NCBI RefSeq assembly: GCF_038784515.1
Contig: NZ_CP152376.1
Coordinates: 434,001 to 498,000, forward strand
Length of the DNA: 64,000 bases
Reading direction: 5' to 3'
From: Rhodoferax sp. GW822-FHT02A01
Lineage (GTDB): Bacteria; Pseudomonadota; Gammaproteobacteria; Burkholderiales; Burkholderiaceae_C
A model generated the notes under the pieces. That model was not told the origin of the DNA. It searched no databases and saw nothing but the letters and a program-made list of their open reading frames with translations. The stretch's first letter is position 1. Each line of letters opens with the position of its first letter. Shown one piece after another: positions 18,660 through 27,832 of this stretch. The translations under genes were made by a program, and so were the position numbers.

Positions 18660-20270
18660 TCAGGCGGCGAGCTTGCGCACGATGTGCCCCATGTGCTCCA
18701 TCGCCTGCAGTGGGTCGCCGCTGCGCGCATGCGCCAGCCATACACCAGCGCTCCATGCCTGAGGCTGCGGCCGGGGCAGCGACGGATGGGCATGTCGCAA
18801 TGATTCCAGGGCACCACGCCCCATCAGGCTGCAACCAGCAGATTGCAGCCAGGCATCCGCCGGCAGACTCATGCAGTGGGCCCGCAGTGCATCGGGATCG
18901 AACACATCTTCCAGGGAGGCCCTGAACAGCAGGAAATGGTCGGGATTGCGACGCAACAGCATGTCATGCACGGCACGCTCCAGGTCCGTGCCTTGGCCCA
19001 CCAGCAGGTCGCTCCCGTTGTCCCGTATCTCGCCCTGGCCCAGGCCTGCCGTGTGGCGCACGAAGTAGAACTGCACCGTGGGAAAGTAGCCGGCGAAGAA
19101 CTGCCAGAGGCCACGCAGCTTTTGCTGTGCAGGGTCCTGCGGGTCGTAGGGAAACCAGACGATGAGAGGCACATCAACCGGTCTGACCTCCATGGCCAGG
19201 CTGACCGGGTTCTGCTCCAACATGGCACCGGGCAAACGGGGTTGGCGCAGGTCCCAGTCCAGGGTACGCGTCAGCCCTTCGATCATGCAGGCTATGGAAA
19301 ACGGCCGGTAGCCTGGGCCGGTGATGAACTGCGCAATGCGGTCCAGATAGCCTGCATAGGTCTGCGCGTCCATGTTGCGCAGAAAGTCGAACAACGCAAA
19401 GTAGTCGCTGAACTGGTTGATGGAGATGAAGCAGTCCTGCGGAATCCAGCGCGTCACATTGGGTGCACCGCCGTACACGGGGATGGTGCCCACGCGCAGG
19501 CAGTCCAGCAACTTTTCGGTGATGTAGCCGCTCAGGCCCTGGGCGTTCTCGTAGCAGATGCAGAAGCGGTAGTTGGCCAGTGTGGCCAGCTTGTCTTCGA
19601 CCGCACCCCGGTAGCTGGGGAACTGCTCCTGGTTCCAGCCCATGCCATACAGGTCGAAATGTTCCGGTGCTTCGGACTCGAACCAGCGGATGGCGCGCAC
19701 ACGGTGCGAGTACAGCTCGTTGGGATGCTGCGAAGACTTGGCGCCGGCAATCAGCGTCACCAGCTTGCGCTCGTGGAAACGGGCCTTCTGCTGCTCAAAG
19801 TCGCAGGCCAGCACCGGGTCGGTGACCGAGTTGCTCTTGAGGTAGAAGCTGCCATCCACCAAAGAGTCGTCCCAGGTCCAGACGCGGCGGAACTGGCGGT
19901 GGTACTGCGGGTCCCAGCTGGGCTGGTAGATGATGGGGCACTCGGATGTGATGAGGTACTTCGCCGCGCGCGATTGCATGGCAGCCTCCACCAGCGGGTT
20001 GCCGGGCAGGGGCCGGTCGCACAAGAGGATGGCATCCACGCTGTCCCAGTCCTGCACCTGGTCGAAGGTGAGGAATTCGAAGCCTTGCGTGCGGCCATAG
20101 TCGTAGAGGTCGCACCAGGCCTTGAGCAGGTCGGCGCCCAAGCCCGCATCGCGGTGCTTGAACAGGTAGCCGTCCTTGACGATGCCCTCGTACAGGCACC
20201 ACAGCGCAATGCGCAGGGTGCGCGCGCCACTGGCATGGGAGCGCCCGGGGAGGGGTTGCACGTCGTTCAC
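18660..20270 (-). CDS. GT10-type (fucosyltransferase-like) glycosyltransferase with extra C-terminal domain
   Basis: The 536-residue protein has an N-terminal donor-binding GT10 half (about residues 18-330). It carries the family signature YRFCICYENAQGLSGYITEKL followed by LLDCLRVGTIPVYGGAPNV, as in alpha-1,3-fucosyltransferases. From about residue 378 comes a second module (LWQFFAGYFP, LGQGEIRDNGSDLLVGQG) that is clearly similar to the neighbouring protein at 20267-21298. The start is GTG, overlapping the upstream stop as GTGA. GT10 enzymes use GDP-fucose or similar GDP-deoxysugars; donor here is unknown. The gene converges on the HAD gene (12 bp gap). Confidence 0.8.
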   Translation of the reverse strand: MNDVQPLPGRSHASGARTLRIALWCLYEGIVKDGYLFKHRDAGLGADLLKAWCDLYDYGRTQGFEFLTFDQVQDWDSVDAILLCDRPLPGNPLVEAAMQSRAAKYLITSECPIIYQPSWDPQYHRQFRRVWTWDDSLVDGSFYLKSNSVTDPVLACDFEQQKARFHERKLVTLIAGAKSSQHPNELYSHRVRAIRWFESEAPEHFDLYGMGWNQEQFPSYRGAVEDKLATLANYRFCICYENAQGLSGYITEKLLDCLRVGTIPVYGGAPNVTRWIPQDCFISINQFSDYFALFDFLRNMDAQTYAGYLDRIAQFITGPGYRPFSIACMIEGLTRTLDWDLRQPRLPGAMLEQNPVSLAMEVRPVDVPLIVWFPYDPQDPAQQKLRGLWQFFAGYFPTVQFYFVRHTAGLGQGEIRDNGSDLLVGQGTDLERAVHDMLLRRNPDHFLLFRASLEDVFDPDALRAHCMSLPADAWLQSAGCSLMGRGALESLRHAHPSLPRPQPQAWSAGVWLAHARSGDPLQAMEHMGHIVRKLAA

Positions 20271-21298
20271 GGATGCACCTGTGGGGATGCTCCGGCCCGC
20301 AGGTCGGGATGGATCGCCTCGGCTTCTTCGTCCGTGAGCGGGAAGTCCCGCGGACCGCTGAAGAAGTGGTCCTCATAGGCTGCCATGCTGACACCGCTGC
20401 GCGTGCCCAGGCTCTTGAGCAGGCGCGCCCGCAGGTCCACCGCCGCAGCCGGATTGGGCTCGTATCCCAAGATGGCCCGCATGATTTCCAGCATGATCCA
20501 CGGGTCCACATCTTCCCTGCGGCCCAGCTGCGCCTGTTCGCTGGTGGTCTTGACCCGGAACTGGTAGTGGCCGGTGTCCAGCATCCTGCGGGTGATGGCG
20601 CCCACATTGCCAAGGCCCGTGGCAGGGTCGCGCGGCTTGATGAAGGAGAAGAACGGCAGGGGTGTGCGCGCGATGTCGCGCAACATGTAGGACACGTTCA
20701 CATCCTGCGGAATGCCGTTGTGGGGGCTGTGCGGATCGAAACGCTCCAGCATCAGCTCCACCATATCGCGGGTGAACAGACAGTTGGTGCCACATACCAC
20801 CGACAGGTTCTCGTAATCACCCGGGGTCGTGATGCGCGCAGGCATGCCGGCAAAGACACCCGCACTGGACAGCGAGTCCACCAGGGCAAACAGCAGGCGG
20901 AAATCCACCACCGAGGTGATGGTGGAGTGGCAGACGTAAAACGGCTTGTCGTACCGCCGCAGCAGGTAGTCGTAGATGGCAAACTGGAAGGAGACCTGCG
21001 AAAGATTCTCGGCACTGGACCATACGCCCGAGGACGCGTAACCCGCCTCTCCACTGCCTTTGCGATGGGTGCGGGGGTCACTGCCAATCAGCAGATCGTG
21101 CCCATCGTGGACCACTTCACCATGCCCCAGTTCATTCGTTGCGCGGCACACGAAATAGGTGAGGTTCGGAAAATGCGACAGATAGAAGTCCCACAACGCA
21201 CGTGCGCGGCTGAAGACGGGCAACTCAAAACCATACCCCAGCACGACGATGACGTCGGGGCGATCCACCCGCTCCAGGGACTCCCTCAGGCCAGACAT
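20267..21298 (-). CDS. Uncharacterised protein sharing a domain with the adjacent GT10 protein
   Basis: No family name recognised. The 343-residue product has no signal peptide or membrane helix. Its N-terminal part (ARALWDFYLSHFPNLTYFV, ELGHGEVVHDGHDLLIGSD) aligns with the C-terminal module of the following gene product. The middle contains FYVCHSTITSVVDFRLLFALV and NCLFTRDMVELMLERFD, a layout reminiscent of small GT-A-like glycosyltransferases (a putative acceptor/metal region), but I cannot name catalytic residues. ATG 21298 gives a 13-bp overlap with the upstream gene; GTG 21319 is the alternative. Operon context suggests a glycan role; this is inference. Confidence 0.6.
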   Translation of the reverse strand: MSGLRESLERVDRPDVIVVLGYGFELPVFSRARALWDFYLSHFPNLTYFVCRATNELGHGEVVHDGHDLLIGSDPRTHRKGSGEAGYASSGVWSSAENLSQVSFQFAIYDYLLRRYDKPFYVCHSTITSVVDFRLLFALVDSLSSAGVFAGMPARITTPGDYENLSVVCGTNCLFTRDMVELMLERFDPHSPHNGIPQDVNVSYMLRDIARTPLPFFSFIKPRDPATGLGNVGAITRRMLDTGHYQFRVKTTSEQAQLGRREDVDPWIMLEIMRAILGYEPNPAAAVDLRARLLKSLGTRSGVSMAAYEDHFFSGPRDFPLTDEEAEAIHPDLRAGASPQVHP

Positions 21299-21996
21299 GG
21301 AACTGGAACCTGTTCCCACTCAAAGCGCAGAATGCCCACCGAGTTGCGCGTGCCGTTGCGGATCTTCTCCAGACCCAGTGCCGCGTTGCGGCTCAAGTCA
21401 CGGCTGAGGCTGGACGTACCAAAATTGGTGTCCTCGAAAAAGTCCGGCGTGCTGAAGAGCGTGCGCACGCCCCCGTTGCGCTCCCAGACCCGCGGCATGT
21501 ACAGGTCTTCATAGCCGTAATGCCCGGCGAAGTCCTCGTCGTACATGCCTTGGCGCTTGAAGGTCGCCACGTCCACCAGGAAGGTGCTGGGGTGCGAGGT
21601 AAGTGTAGTGTTGTTGGTGGTATCCACCAGCTCCTTGATCTTGAAGTAGTACAGGGTGTTCTTGTTCAGGATATGCAGCTGGTTCAGAACCATGTGCATG
21701 GGCTCTGCGTAGAAGTGCTGATCGATGTCGAAATACAGCGCCCATTCGCCGCTGGCATTGAAGATGCCCAGATTGCGCGCACCGGCCTGGTTCCAGGGGA
21801 TGTCGGTAGTGATGCGGAATACCTTGAGGTCGATGTTGGTTGCAAAAAACTCCGGTCGCTCTTCGGAGCAGTCGTCCACCAGAATGAACTCGACCTGGCT
21901 CAGGAATGATTCGGGCAGCGTTTCCCAGTAGCGGATCTGCCGCAGCACCATGTCCGGATGGTTGTAGAAGTGGCTGATGATCGAGAGCTTCTTCAT
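21286..21996 (-). CDS. Family 2-like glycosyltransferase (GT-A fold)
   Basis: Inverting glycosyltransferase-like protein of 236 residues. The N-terminus LSIISHFYNHPDMVLRQI and VEFILVDDCSEERPEF is the nucleotide-binding strand pattern of GT2. NQAGARNLGIFNASGEWALY precedes FDIDQHF, the DxD metal motif. The later part has GHYGYEDLYMPRVWERNGG, matching the ED acceptor/catalytic-base region. No membrane segments, so it acts in the cytosol. I take ATG 21996, which overlaps the upstream methyltransferase by 4 bp (ATGA) and begins MKKLSIISHFYN; a start 15 bp upstream would lie inside that gene. Confidence 0.82.
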   Translation of the reverse strand: MKKLSIISHFYNHPDMVLRQIRYWETLPESFLSQVEFILVDDCSEERPEFFATNIDLKVFRITTDIPWNQAGARNLGIFNASGEWALYFDIDQHFYAEPMHMVLNQLHILNKNTLYYFKIKELVDTTNNTTLTSHPSTFLVDVATFKRQGMYDEDFAGHYGYEDLYMPRVWERNGGVRTLFSTPDFFEDTNFGTSSLSRDLSRNAALGLEKIRNGTRNSVGILRFEWEQVPVPCLA

Positions 21997-22628
21997 GCGG
22001 GTTTGTAGCATTCAACGCACAGGCTTTCCATGGCCTTGATCGACACATAGGGCTCCACTTCCACGATGTCGGGCAGGTCGCTGCTCTGGACCAGCGTGCG
22101 GCGTATGCGCTCGAAGCCGGCGCGCTCGAGCACCCACTTCAGGGTGTCGAAGTCGTAGCCGCATTTGTGCTCGTGGTTGTGCAGCATGCCCATGAAGACC
22201 GCACCCTTGGTCGGGTACAGATGTTCCTCCGGCGCCAATGCCTTGCGGTACTCGTCGAAGAAGAAGGTGTTGCCCTGCACATAGTTGTTGATCCACAGCT
22301 CCAGGTCCGGCACCAGCACGCGCATGATGCCGCCGGGCTGCAGCGCCTTGAAGCAGTTCTCGATGAAGACCATACCGTCCTTGTAGGACAGATGCTCCAG
22401 CAGATGCGAGTGGTAGATGACTTCCAGGCTGCCGTCCGAACAGGGTATGCCCTTGACCAGATCGTGGTTGAGCATGTAGGTGCCCTCCACGCCATTGGGG
22501 TTCACATAGAGCACGTCACTCTGCAACTGACTCCAGTAGCCGATGTTCAGATAATTCTTGATGAAGATGGTTCCACAACCCAGGTGGAATTTCTTGAAGT
22601 GTTGCGAGTAGTCAATCATTTCGGGCAT
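21993..22628 (-). CDS. SAM-dependent methyltransferase (COG4627-like)
   Basis: The 211-residue product starts MPEMIDYSQHFKKFHLGCGT, with motif I FHLGCGTIFIKNYLNIGY. It then has the LEVIYHSHLLEHLSYKDG motif and KALQPGGIMRVLVPDLELW, typical of small predicted methyltransferases found in polysaccharide loci. I chose ATG 22628, one base after the upstream stop; the frame extends upstream only through the end of the preceding gene. It lies between two glycosyltransferases with overlapping starts, so it probably methylates a sugar of the same glycan. The target is not known. Confidence 0.8.
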   Translation of the reverse strand: MPEMIDYSQHFKKFHLGCGTIFIKNYLNIGYWSQLQSDVLYVNPNGVEGTYMLNHDLVKGIPCSDGSLEVIYHSHLLEHLSYKDGMVFIENCFKALQPGGIMRVLVPDLELWINNYVQGNTFFFDEYRKALAPEEHLYPTKGAVFMGMLHNHEHKCGYDFDTLKWVLERAGFERIRRTLVQSSDLPDIVEVEPYVSIKAMESLCVECYKPA

Positions 22629-22629
22629 G

Positions 22630-24183
22630 CTACAACTGCTGGGTGATGTGGATGAAGTGGTGCAACTGGGCCCGAAATTCGTCGAGCGTTGGCATATAGG
22701 AAGTTTGCAATGGCCGCATCTGGCCTGAGGCATCGATAAGCGTGACATTACACCCGCAAAGTTTCGCTTCATGCGCCAGCATGGTGAAATCGTCGTAGGT
22801 GTAGAGCGTGCTCACCGTCTGCAACAGATCTGCCAACTGTCTGCGGGTTGGCGGATACAGCTTGGTGATCTCCACACAGCCAGCAGGATGGGCGCCCAGG
22901 TTGCGCCCCTTGCCCACATAGACGGCGTCTTTGTCGCGCACACCATGGGCATCGTGAAAGAACGGCTCCGTGGTGGGGACCTGCAGAACCAGTCCATCCG
23001 CATACGGCGCCAGCTCGTTGTTGTAGGCCACCAGCAGCTCGCCCGGGCCGTACACCTTCTCTCCATGGCCGAGCTTGCCAGGCGTGTTCAGTATGAACCG
23101 CACCACGCGCTGGGCATGCAACACGTTGCCGGGAGCCACTTCGGGGTACACCACGATGTCCTCGGCAAATGACTCGACCGGATAGCCCGCAAACCAGGTG
23201 CAGACCACTGCGTCATAACCTGCCAGCACCAGCCACTTCTGCAAGTCATACAGCACCCGGATTCCGGCCGACGCATGCTGATAGGGTGGCGCCACGATGA
23301 CATAGCGCCTGCCGCGCTGGCGCGGCGCGTGCAGATAGGTCAACTCGGAATCGGTGGGCACTGGCACGGGTTCGCGCGCGGGAAGTTGGCGGTCGACTGA
23401 GCGCAGCAGTGCCTCCACGCGGGGGGTCAAGCCGGCGTCTGCCGTGCCCGCTTCCACTTGCGGACGCTCCAGGCGCAGTACGGATTCCCGAAATTCCTTT
23501 TCCCTGGACGCAGGCAGGGTCTGCCCATCTGCCACCACTGCATCCACCGCCACAAGGCCGCTGGGTTCGGGGTCTGCCTGCCACGCCAGCACCGTAGGCG
23601 CAGGGTGGTAGGCCACGATGCCGGGGCGCCCGTCCGGGTTCCACCCGGTCAGGTCAATCAGTACGTCTGCCTCCCGCTTGCGGATTTCGCAGGCAACGGC
23701 CTCGTCGCTGAGGGATCCAACGTCCTGAGCGTCCACGGGAATGTCCTGGCCCCAGGCCAGCATGAAATGCATCTCACGGCCTTCACGAAGGCCTGCCAGC
23801 AGGTTCTGCACATGCGATGCGGCAAAGGAACGGGCGTGCCCGATCCAGACAATGCGCAGTGCGTCATGACCGTAAGAGACACGTGCCGCCATCGGGCGCC
23901 GCTGGTCCATGGTTGGTTCGACACACAGCTTGCGCGCCATTTCAAAGCCGGGGTTGCAGCGCAGACAGGCCCGCAAAGCGGCCTGTGCCAGACCTGTTTG
24001 CAGCTTTTTGAAATAGAGGACGGCCAGGTTGAAATATGCGGCGTAGGCCTCGGGTGCATCGTTCAGCGCCAACCAGCTGCGGTACGCATCGATGGCAGCA
24101 TCCACATGCCCGGCTCCCGCCAGCGCCTCTGCCCTACCGATGATCTCGACCCATGTTTCCGGAATTGTTGTGGCGCTCACCAT
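22630..24183 (-). CDS. Mosaic glycosyltransferase: TPR + half SPINDLY/OGT domain + GT-B-like domain
   Basis: The 517-residue protein has three parts. Residues about 10-95 are TPR-like (YAAYFNLAVLYFKKLQTG). Residues about 105-235 resemble only the first half of a GT41 (O-GlcNAc transferase-like) catalytic domain: LRIVWIGHARSFAASHVQNL, ADVLIDLTGWNPDGRPGIV, VDAVVADGQTLP. From about 290, YVIVAPPYQHASAGIRVLYD and IVVYPEVAPGNVLHAQRVVR match the N-terminal domain of the large protein at 42320-46012. The UDP-binding C-half of GT41 (FNAGTTANDALWMELP in its relative at 39620) is missing. Probably a glycosyltransferase; donor and acceptor unknown. It follows the HlyD gene by 17 bp. Confidence 0.75.
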   Translation of the reverse strand: MVSATTIPETWVEIIGRAEALAGAGHVDAAIDAYRSWLALNDAPEAYAAYFNLAVLYFKKLQTGLAQAALRACLRCNPGFEMARKLCVEPTMDQRRPMAARVSYGHDALRIVWIGHARSFAASHVQNLLAGLREGREMHFMLAWGQDIPVDAQDVGSLSDEAVACEIRKREADVLIDLTGWNPDGRPGIVAYHPAPTVLAWQADPEPSGLVAVDAVVADGQTLPASREKEFRESVLRLERPQVEAGTADAGLTPRVEALLRSVDRQLPAREPVPVPTDSELTYLHAPRQRGRRYVIVAPPYQHASAGIRVLYDLQKWLVLAGYDAVVCTWFAGYPVESFAEDIVVYPEVAPGNVLHAQRVVRFILNTPGKLGHGEKVYGPGELLVAYNNELAPYADGLVLQVPTTEPFFHDAHGVRDKDAVYVGKGRNLGAHPAGCVEITKLYPPTRRQLADLLQTVSTLYTYDDFTMLAHEAKLCGCNVTLIDASGQMRPLQTSYMPTLDEFRAQLHHFIHITQQL

Positions 24184-24200
24184 GTGCTCAGAGACTACGT

Positions 24201-25631
24201 TTATTTGGGCTCTCTGACTGCTTCATCCAATCCTTTGGTCAATGGCCAGGCCAGGTAGGAAATCATGGAGCGCTTGCCCACTACGATTTCCGCACTCAAA
24301 GTCATCCCCGGAAGCAGTCTGGATCCGTCCATCATATTCTTTAAGTCGGTGTGTTCCAACGCAATGTGACCCAGGTAGTAAGCATCGGAGCCGGACTTGC
24401 CCGCGGCGTCTCGCTTGAAGGCATCCTCGCTGACCGAGACAACCTTCGCATCCAGTGTTCCATGGCGCTGGAACGGAAAGGCGTCGAGCTTGATGTGCAC
24501 CGGCAGACCGGCCTTGATGTAGCCCACATCGCCCGAGTTGATCTGCACTTCCGCTTCCAGCTTGGCATTCAGAGGGACCAGGGTGAAGAAGGTCTCCGCG
24601 CCCCGCACGATGGAGCCGGGTGACAGCTTGGCAATTTCCAGCACCACGCCATCTACCGGCGCGTACAGCGTCACCAGTTGGGTACGCAGGTCCGCCTTCT
24701 GCAATTGCTGCAGGATGGAGTCGCGCTCGCGCGACACGGTGAGCAGCTCTTCCATGGCCTTCTGGCGCCAGTTGCGCTCGAAGGCGGTTTTCTCCGCGTC
24801 AAAGGCGGAGAGTTCCAGCCGCAGCTCCTTTTCCCGGTTCTGGGCCAGCTCCAGGTCACGCTGGACCTCCTTGCTGCGTTGCTGCGCTTCCAGCAGTTGC
24901 AACGGTGCGCCGTATTTCTGGGCCACCATCTTTTCCTGCATCGCTTCCATCTCCTTCATGGAGCGCAGGCGCGACTCAATCTGGCGCTGGTCGCTGCGGT
25001 TGGTGGCAAGGGCGGCCCGCAGCTTGGCGGCCGACTCCGTGAGCTTGAGCTCCTGGGCGCGGTAGTTGGCGCGGCGCTCGGCCAGCAGATTGGCCTGCAA
25101 TCGTTCGTCATCGGTCGTCGGCACACTCAGGTTGGCATTGGAGCCGTTGAGTTCGAGTTCAATGCCGCGGATCTGCGTCTCCAGGCTGGCCAGCCGCACC
25201 TTGAGCTGCGATTCATCGGCCTTGGCAAAGGTGGCATCCAGCGTGGCCAGCTTGTCACCCTTTTTCACCACCTGACCCTGGCGCACGTCCACGGTCTGGA
25301 TGATGGAGGTGTCCAGGGGCTGCACCACCACATTGGGCAAGGGATTGGTCAGCTGGCCCCGTGCGACCACCACCTGATCCAGTTCAGACACAGTGGCCCA
25401 GATGATGAAGGTCAGCAGCGCCACCAACAGCAGATGCAGGGTGAACTGGGCATACCGCGGAACCGGGCTGCGCTCTATCTCGTCGGCATCCGGTAGGTAC
25501 TCGATGACGGTCTTGCCCTTGCCCACCTTGGCGGACTTGCTCTCGGCCGGTTTGACCGGCTTGGCAGCCTTGGCCGGCTTGGGCGCGGCAGGTGCACCCT
25601 TGTCTTTGGATTTCAGAAACGGCAGCTTCAT
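24201..25631 (-). CDS. Type I secretion membrane-fusion (HlyD-family) protein
   Basis: Periplasmic adaptor linking the ABC exporter to the outer-membrane channel. The 476-residue product has a Lys/Ala/Pro-rich cytoplasmic tail (1-60), one transmembrane helix (TLHLLLVALLTFIIWATVSEL, about 65-85), and a lipoyl half-motif (VVARGQLTNPLPNVVVQPLD). A long coiled-coil hairpin follows (about 130-300), then a beta-barrel with VTLYAPVDGVVLEI and the C-terminal LLPGMTLSAEIVVGKRSMI that marks HlyD/PrsE/LapC adaptors. It overlaps the ABC gene by 4 bp. Its substrate is most likely the octad protein encoded upstream. Confidence 0.93.
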   Translation of the reverse strand: MKLPFLKSKDKGAPAAPKPAKAAKPVKPAESKSAKVGKGKTVIEYLPDADEIERSPVPRYAQFTLHLLLVALLTFIIWATVSELDQVVVARGQLTNPLPNVVVQPLDTSIIQTVDVRQGQVVKKGDKLATLDATFAKADESQLKVRLASLETQIRGIELELNGSNANLSVPTTDDERLQANLLAERRANYRAQELKLTESAAKLRAALATNRSDQRQIESRLRSMKEMEAMQEKMVAQKYGAPLQLLEAQQRSKEVQRDLELAQNREKELRLELSAFDAEKTAFERNWRQKAMEELLTVSRERDSILQQLQKADLRTQLVTLYAPVDGVVLEIAKLSPGSIVRGAETFFTLVPLNAKLEAEVQINSGDVGYIKAGLPVHIKLDAFPFQRHGTLDAKVVSVSEDAFKRDAAGKSGSDAYYLGHIALEHTDLKNMMDGSRLLPGMTLSAEIVVGKRSMISYLAWPLTKGLDEAVREPK

Positions 25632-27772
25632 AGGTGGCTCGTCTGCTGATTCCAGAGTTGCTGATAGGTTTCACAGCGGGCAACCAGTTCCTCATGGCGC
25701 CCGCTATCCATCAGCTTGCCTTGCTGCATCACCAGGATGGCATGCGCATTGACCAGCGTGGAGAGGCGGTGCGACACCATGATCACGGTACGCCCCACGG
25801 CAATGCGCGTGAGGTTGTTCATGAAGATGGCTTCGCTCTCGGGGTCCAAGGCGCTGGCCGCTTCATCCAGGATCAGTATGCGCGGGTTGGTCAGCAGGGC
25901 ACGTGCGATCGACAACCTCTGCTTCTGGCCGCCCGACAGATTGGCCGCGTTTTCCTCCAACATGGTGTTGTAGCCCTGGGGCATGCGCTCGATGAACTCG
26001 GCGGCACCCGCGGCCTCCGCCGCTGCCACGATCTGTTCGAAGGTGGACTCGGGCTTGGCCATGGCGATGTTGTCGCGCACCGAGCCGCGGAACAGAAAAT
26101 TCTCCTGCAGCACGACGCCGATCTGCCGACGCAGATGGGCCAGTTCAATTTCGCGTGCATCGGTGCGGTCGAAGCGGACCACGCCTTCCTGAATGGTATA
26201 GAGCCCCTGAATCACCTTGGTCAGCGTGGACTTGCCCGAGCCGCTGCGGCCCACGATGCCCACCACCTTGCCGGCGGGAATAGTGAACGAGGCGCGGTCC
26301 AGCGCATTGATGCTGGAGCCGGGGTAGCGGAAAGTGACGTTGTCGAATGCCACCTCGCCAGCCAGTTCAGGGCGCAAGCCGCCCGACGTCGCCCGCCCTT
26401 CCGAGGGCCGGTTCATCACTTCGCCCATCATCTTGATGGACAGCATGGTTTCCTGGTAGTCGTTGACCAGTCCCACAATGGAGATCAGGGGCCCGGTGAC
26501 GCGCCCGGTAATCATCTGGAAGCCGATCAGTGCGCCCACGGTCATGGTCTGGTCGAACACCTGCTGCGCACCCATCACGATGATGACCACCGGCAGCAGC
26601 TTGCCCAGAAAGTCGGTCACGGCGTTGCCGGTGACGGCCAGCTTGCCGACGCGGAAATGCATGTTGATGGAGTGCGCCGAGCGCTGGTCCCACAAGCGCC
26701 GTTGGGCCGGCTCGATGGCCAGTGCCTTGACCGTGCGCATGCCGTGAATGGTCTCCACCATCATCGATTGGCGCTCGCCTTCCGCCTGGTACAAATCCTT
26801 GAGCCGCTTCTGGAAGGTAGGCACCATCAGCGCGACGATACCCGCTATCAGCAAGGTAAACACCAGGGTGATCAGGGCCAGTTGTACCGAGTAGGTGAAC
26901 AGCAGCGGCAGGAAGATCACCAGCGATGTGGCGTCCAACACGGTAAAGAACATGCGTCCGGTCAGGAAGGCCCGTATCTTGTCCACCTGCTGCATGTGCC
27001 GGGTGATCACGCCCGCAGTGGTCGTCTCGAAGTAGTCAATCGGCAGCGACAGCAGATGGGCGAAGGTTTTGCGCGTCAAACGCATGTCGATCTTGTTGGT
27101 CGCCGACAGGGTCAGGATTTGGCGCAGATAGCCGAACAAGGAGTCGAATATCAGCGCGATCACGATCCCCACCCCCAACACCCACAGCGTGGACACGCTT
27201 TGGTGCACCAGCACCTTGTCGATCACCAGCTGAAAGAAGATGGGCGAGCCCAGCGCCAGAAAGTGCATGGCGATGGCAGCCACGGCAATGTCGCGCAGGG
27301 CCGCCTTCTGCTTCAGGATGTCCGGTATGAACCAGCGAAAGCCAAAGGGTTGTCCTTCTTCCGGCAGCGTGTAGATACGCTTCATGAGGAAGACTTCACC
27401 ATCCCAGTGGGCGCAGAACTGCTGCTGATTCAATAGCAGCACTTCGGTGGGGGTGGTCGCAGCCGGGTTCAGTACCGCAACCTTTTCACCGTCCTTGGCG
27501 TTGGCACCCACCACGATCACACTGGTGCCGTCCTTCATGCGGGCGATCAGCGGGAACACGCCACCTTGGGCCAGCAGATTGGACCAGGTCAGTCGGTCGG
27601 CCTTGGCCTTCAGGCCAATGTCCGTGGCAATGCGCAGTACGGTTGCTTTGGACGGCTCTTCCCCCACCAAGGCATAGTCTTCAATCAATCGCTCAGGATT
27701 GATCGGCAACCGGTGGTGCTGTGCAATGGCAGCAATGCATTGGACAGTGGTGTGGGGAAATCTTTCGGCCAT
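25628..27772 (-). CDS. Type I secretion ABC transporter, HlyB/LapB type (C39-like domain without Cys)
   Basis: Inner-membrane permease-ATPase of 714 residues. The N-terminal C39-like domain (FPHTTVQCIAAIAQHHRLPI) has Thr where C39 peptidases have the catalytic Cys, so it is a substrate-binding, non-cleaving domain as in HlyB. A six-helix transmembrane region follows (about 165-440). The ATPase has Walker A GIVGRSGSGKSTL, signature LSGGQKQRLSIARAL, Walker B ILILDEAASALDP and the H-loop VSHRLSTL. ATG 27772 (MAERFPHTT) is chosen; the in-frame TTG 15 bp upstream is unlikely. It follows the octad-protein gene after a terminator hairpin. Confidence 0.94.
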   Translation of the reverse strand: MAERFPHTTVQCIAAIAQHHRLPINPERLIEDYALVGEEPSKATVLRIATDIGLKAKADRLTWSNLLAQGGVFPLIARMKDGTSVIVVGANAKDGEKVAVLNPAATTPTEVLLLNQQQFCAHWDGEVFLMKRIYTLPEEGQPFGFRWFIPDILKQKAALRDIAVAAIAMHFLALGSPIFFQLVIDKVLVHQSVSTLWVLGVGIVIALIFDSLFGYLRQILTLSATNKIDMRLTRKTFAHLLSLPIDYFETTTAGVITRHMQQVDKIRAFLTGRMFFTVLDATSLVIFLPLLFTYSVQLALITLVFTLLIAGIVALMVPTFQKRLKDLYQAEGERQSMMVETIHGMRTVKALAIEPAQRRLWDQRSAHSINMHFRVGKLAVTGNAVTDFLGKLLPVVIIVMGAQQVFDQTMTVGALIGFQMITGRVTGPLISIVGLVNDYQETMLSIKMMGEVMNRPSEGRATSGGLRPELAGEVAFDNVTFRYPGSSINALDRASFTIPAGKVVGIVGRSGSGKSTLTKVIQGLYTIQEGVVRFDRTDAREIELAHLRRQIGVVLQENFLFRGSVRDNIAMAKPESTFEQIVAAAEAAGAAEFIERMPQGYNTMLEENAANLSGGQKQRLSIARALLTNPRILILDEAASALDPESEAIFMNNLTRIAVGRTVIMVSHRLSTLVNAHAILVMQQGKLMDSGRHEELVARCETYQQLWNQQTSHL

Positions 27773-27832
27773 GTGTATGTATCCCAAGGGGACACGGCGA
27801 TTTCAACATGGTCACCCCTTGGCCAGCCAAAG

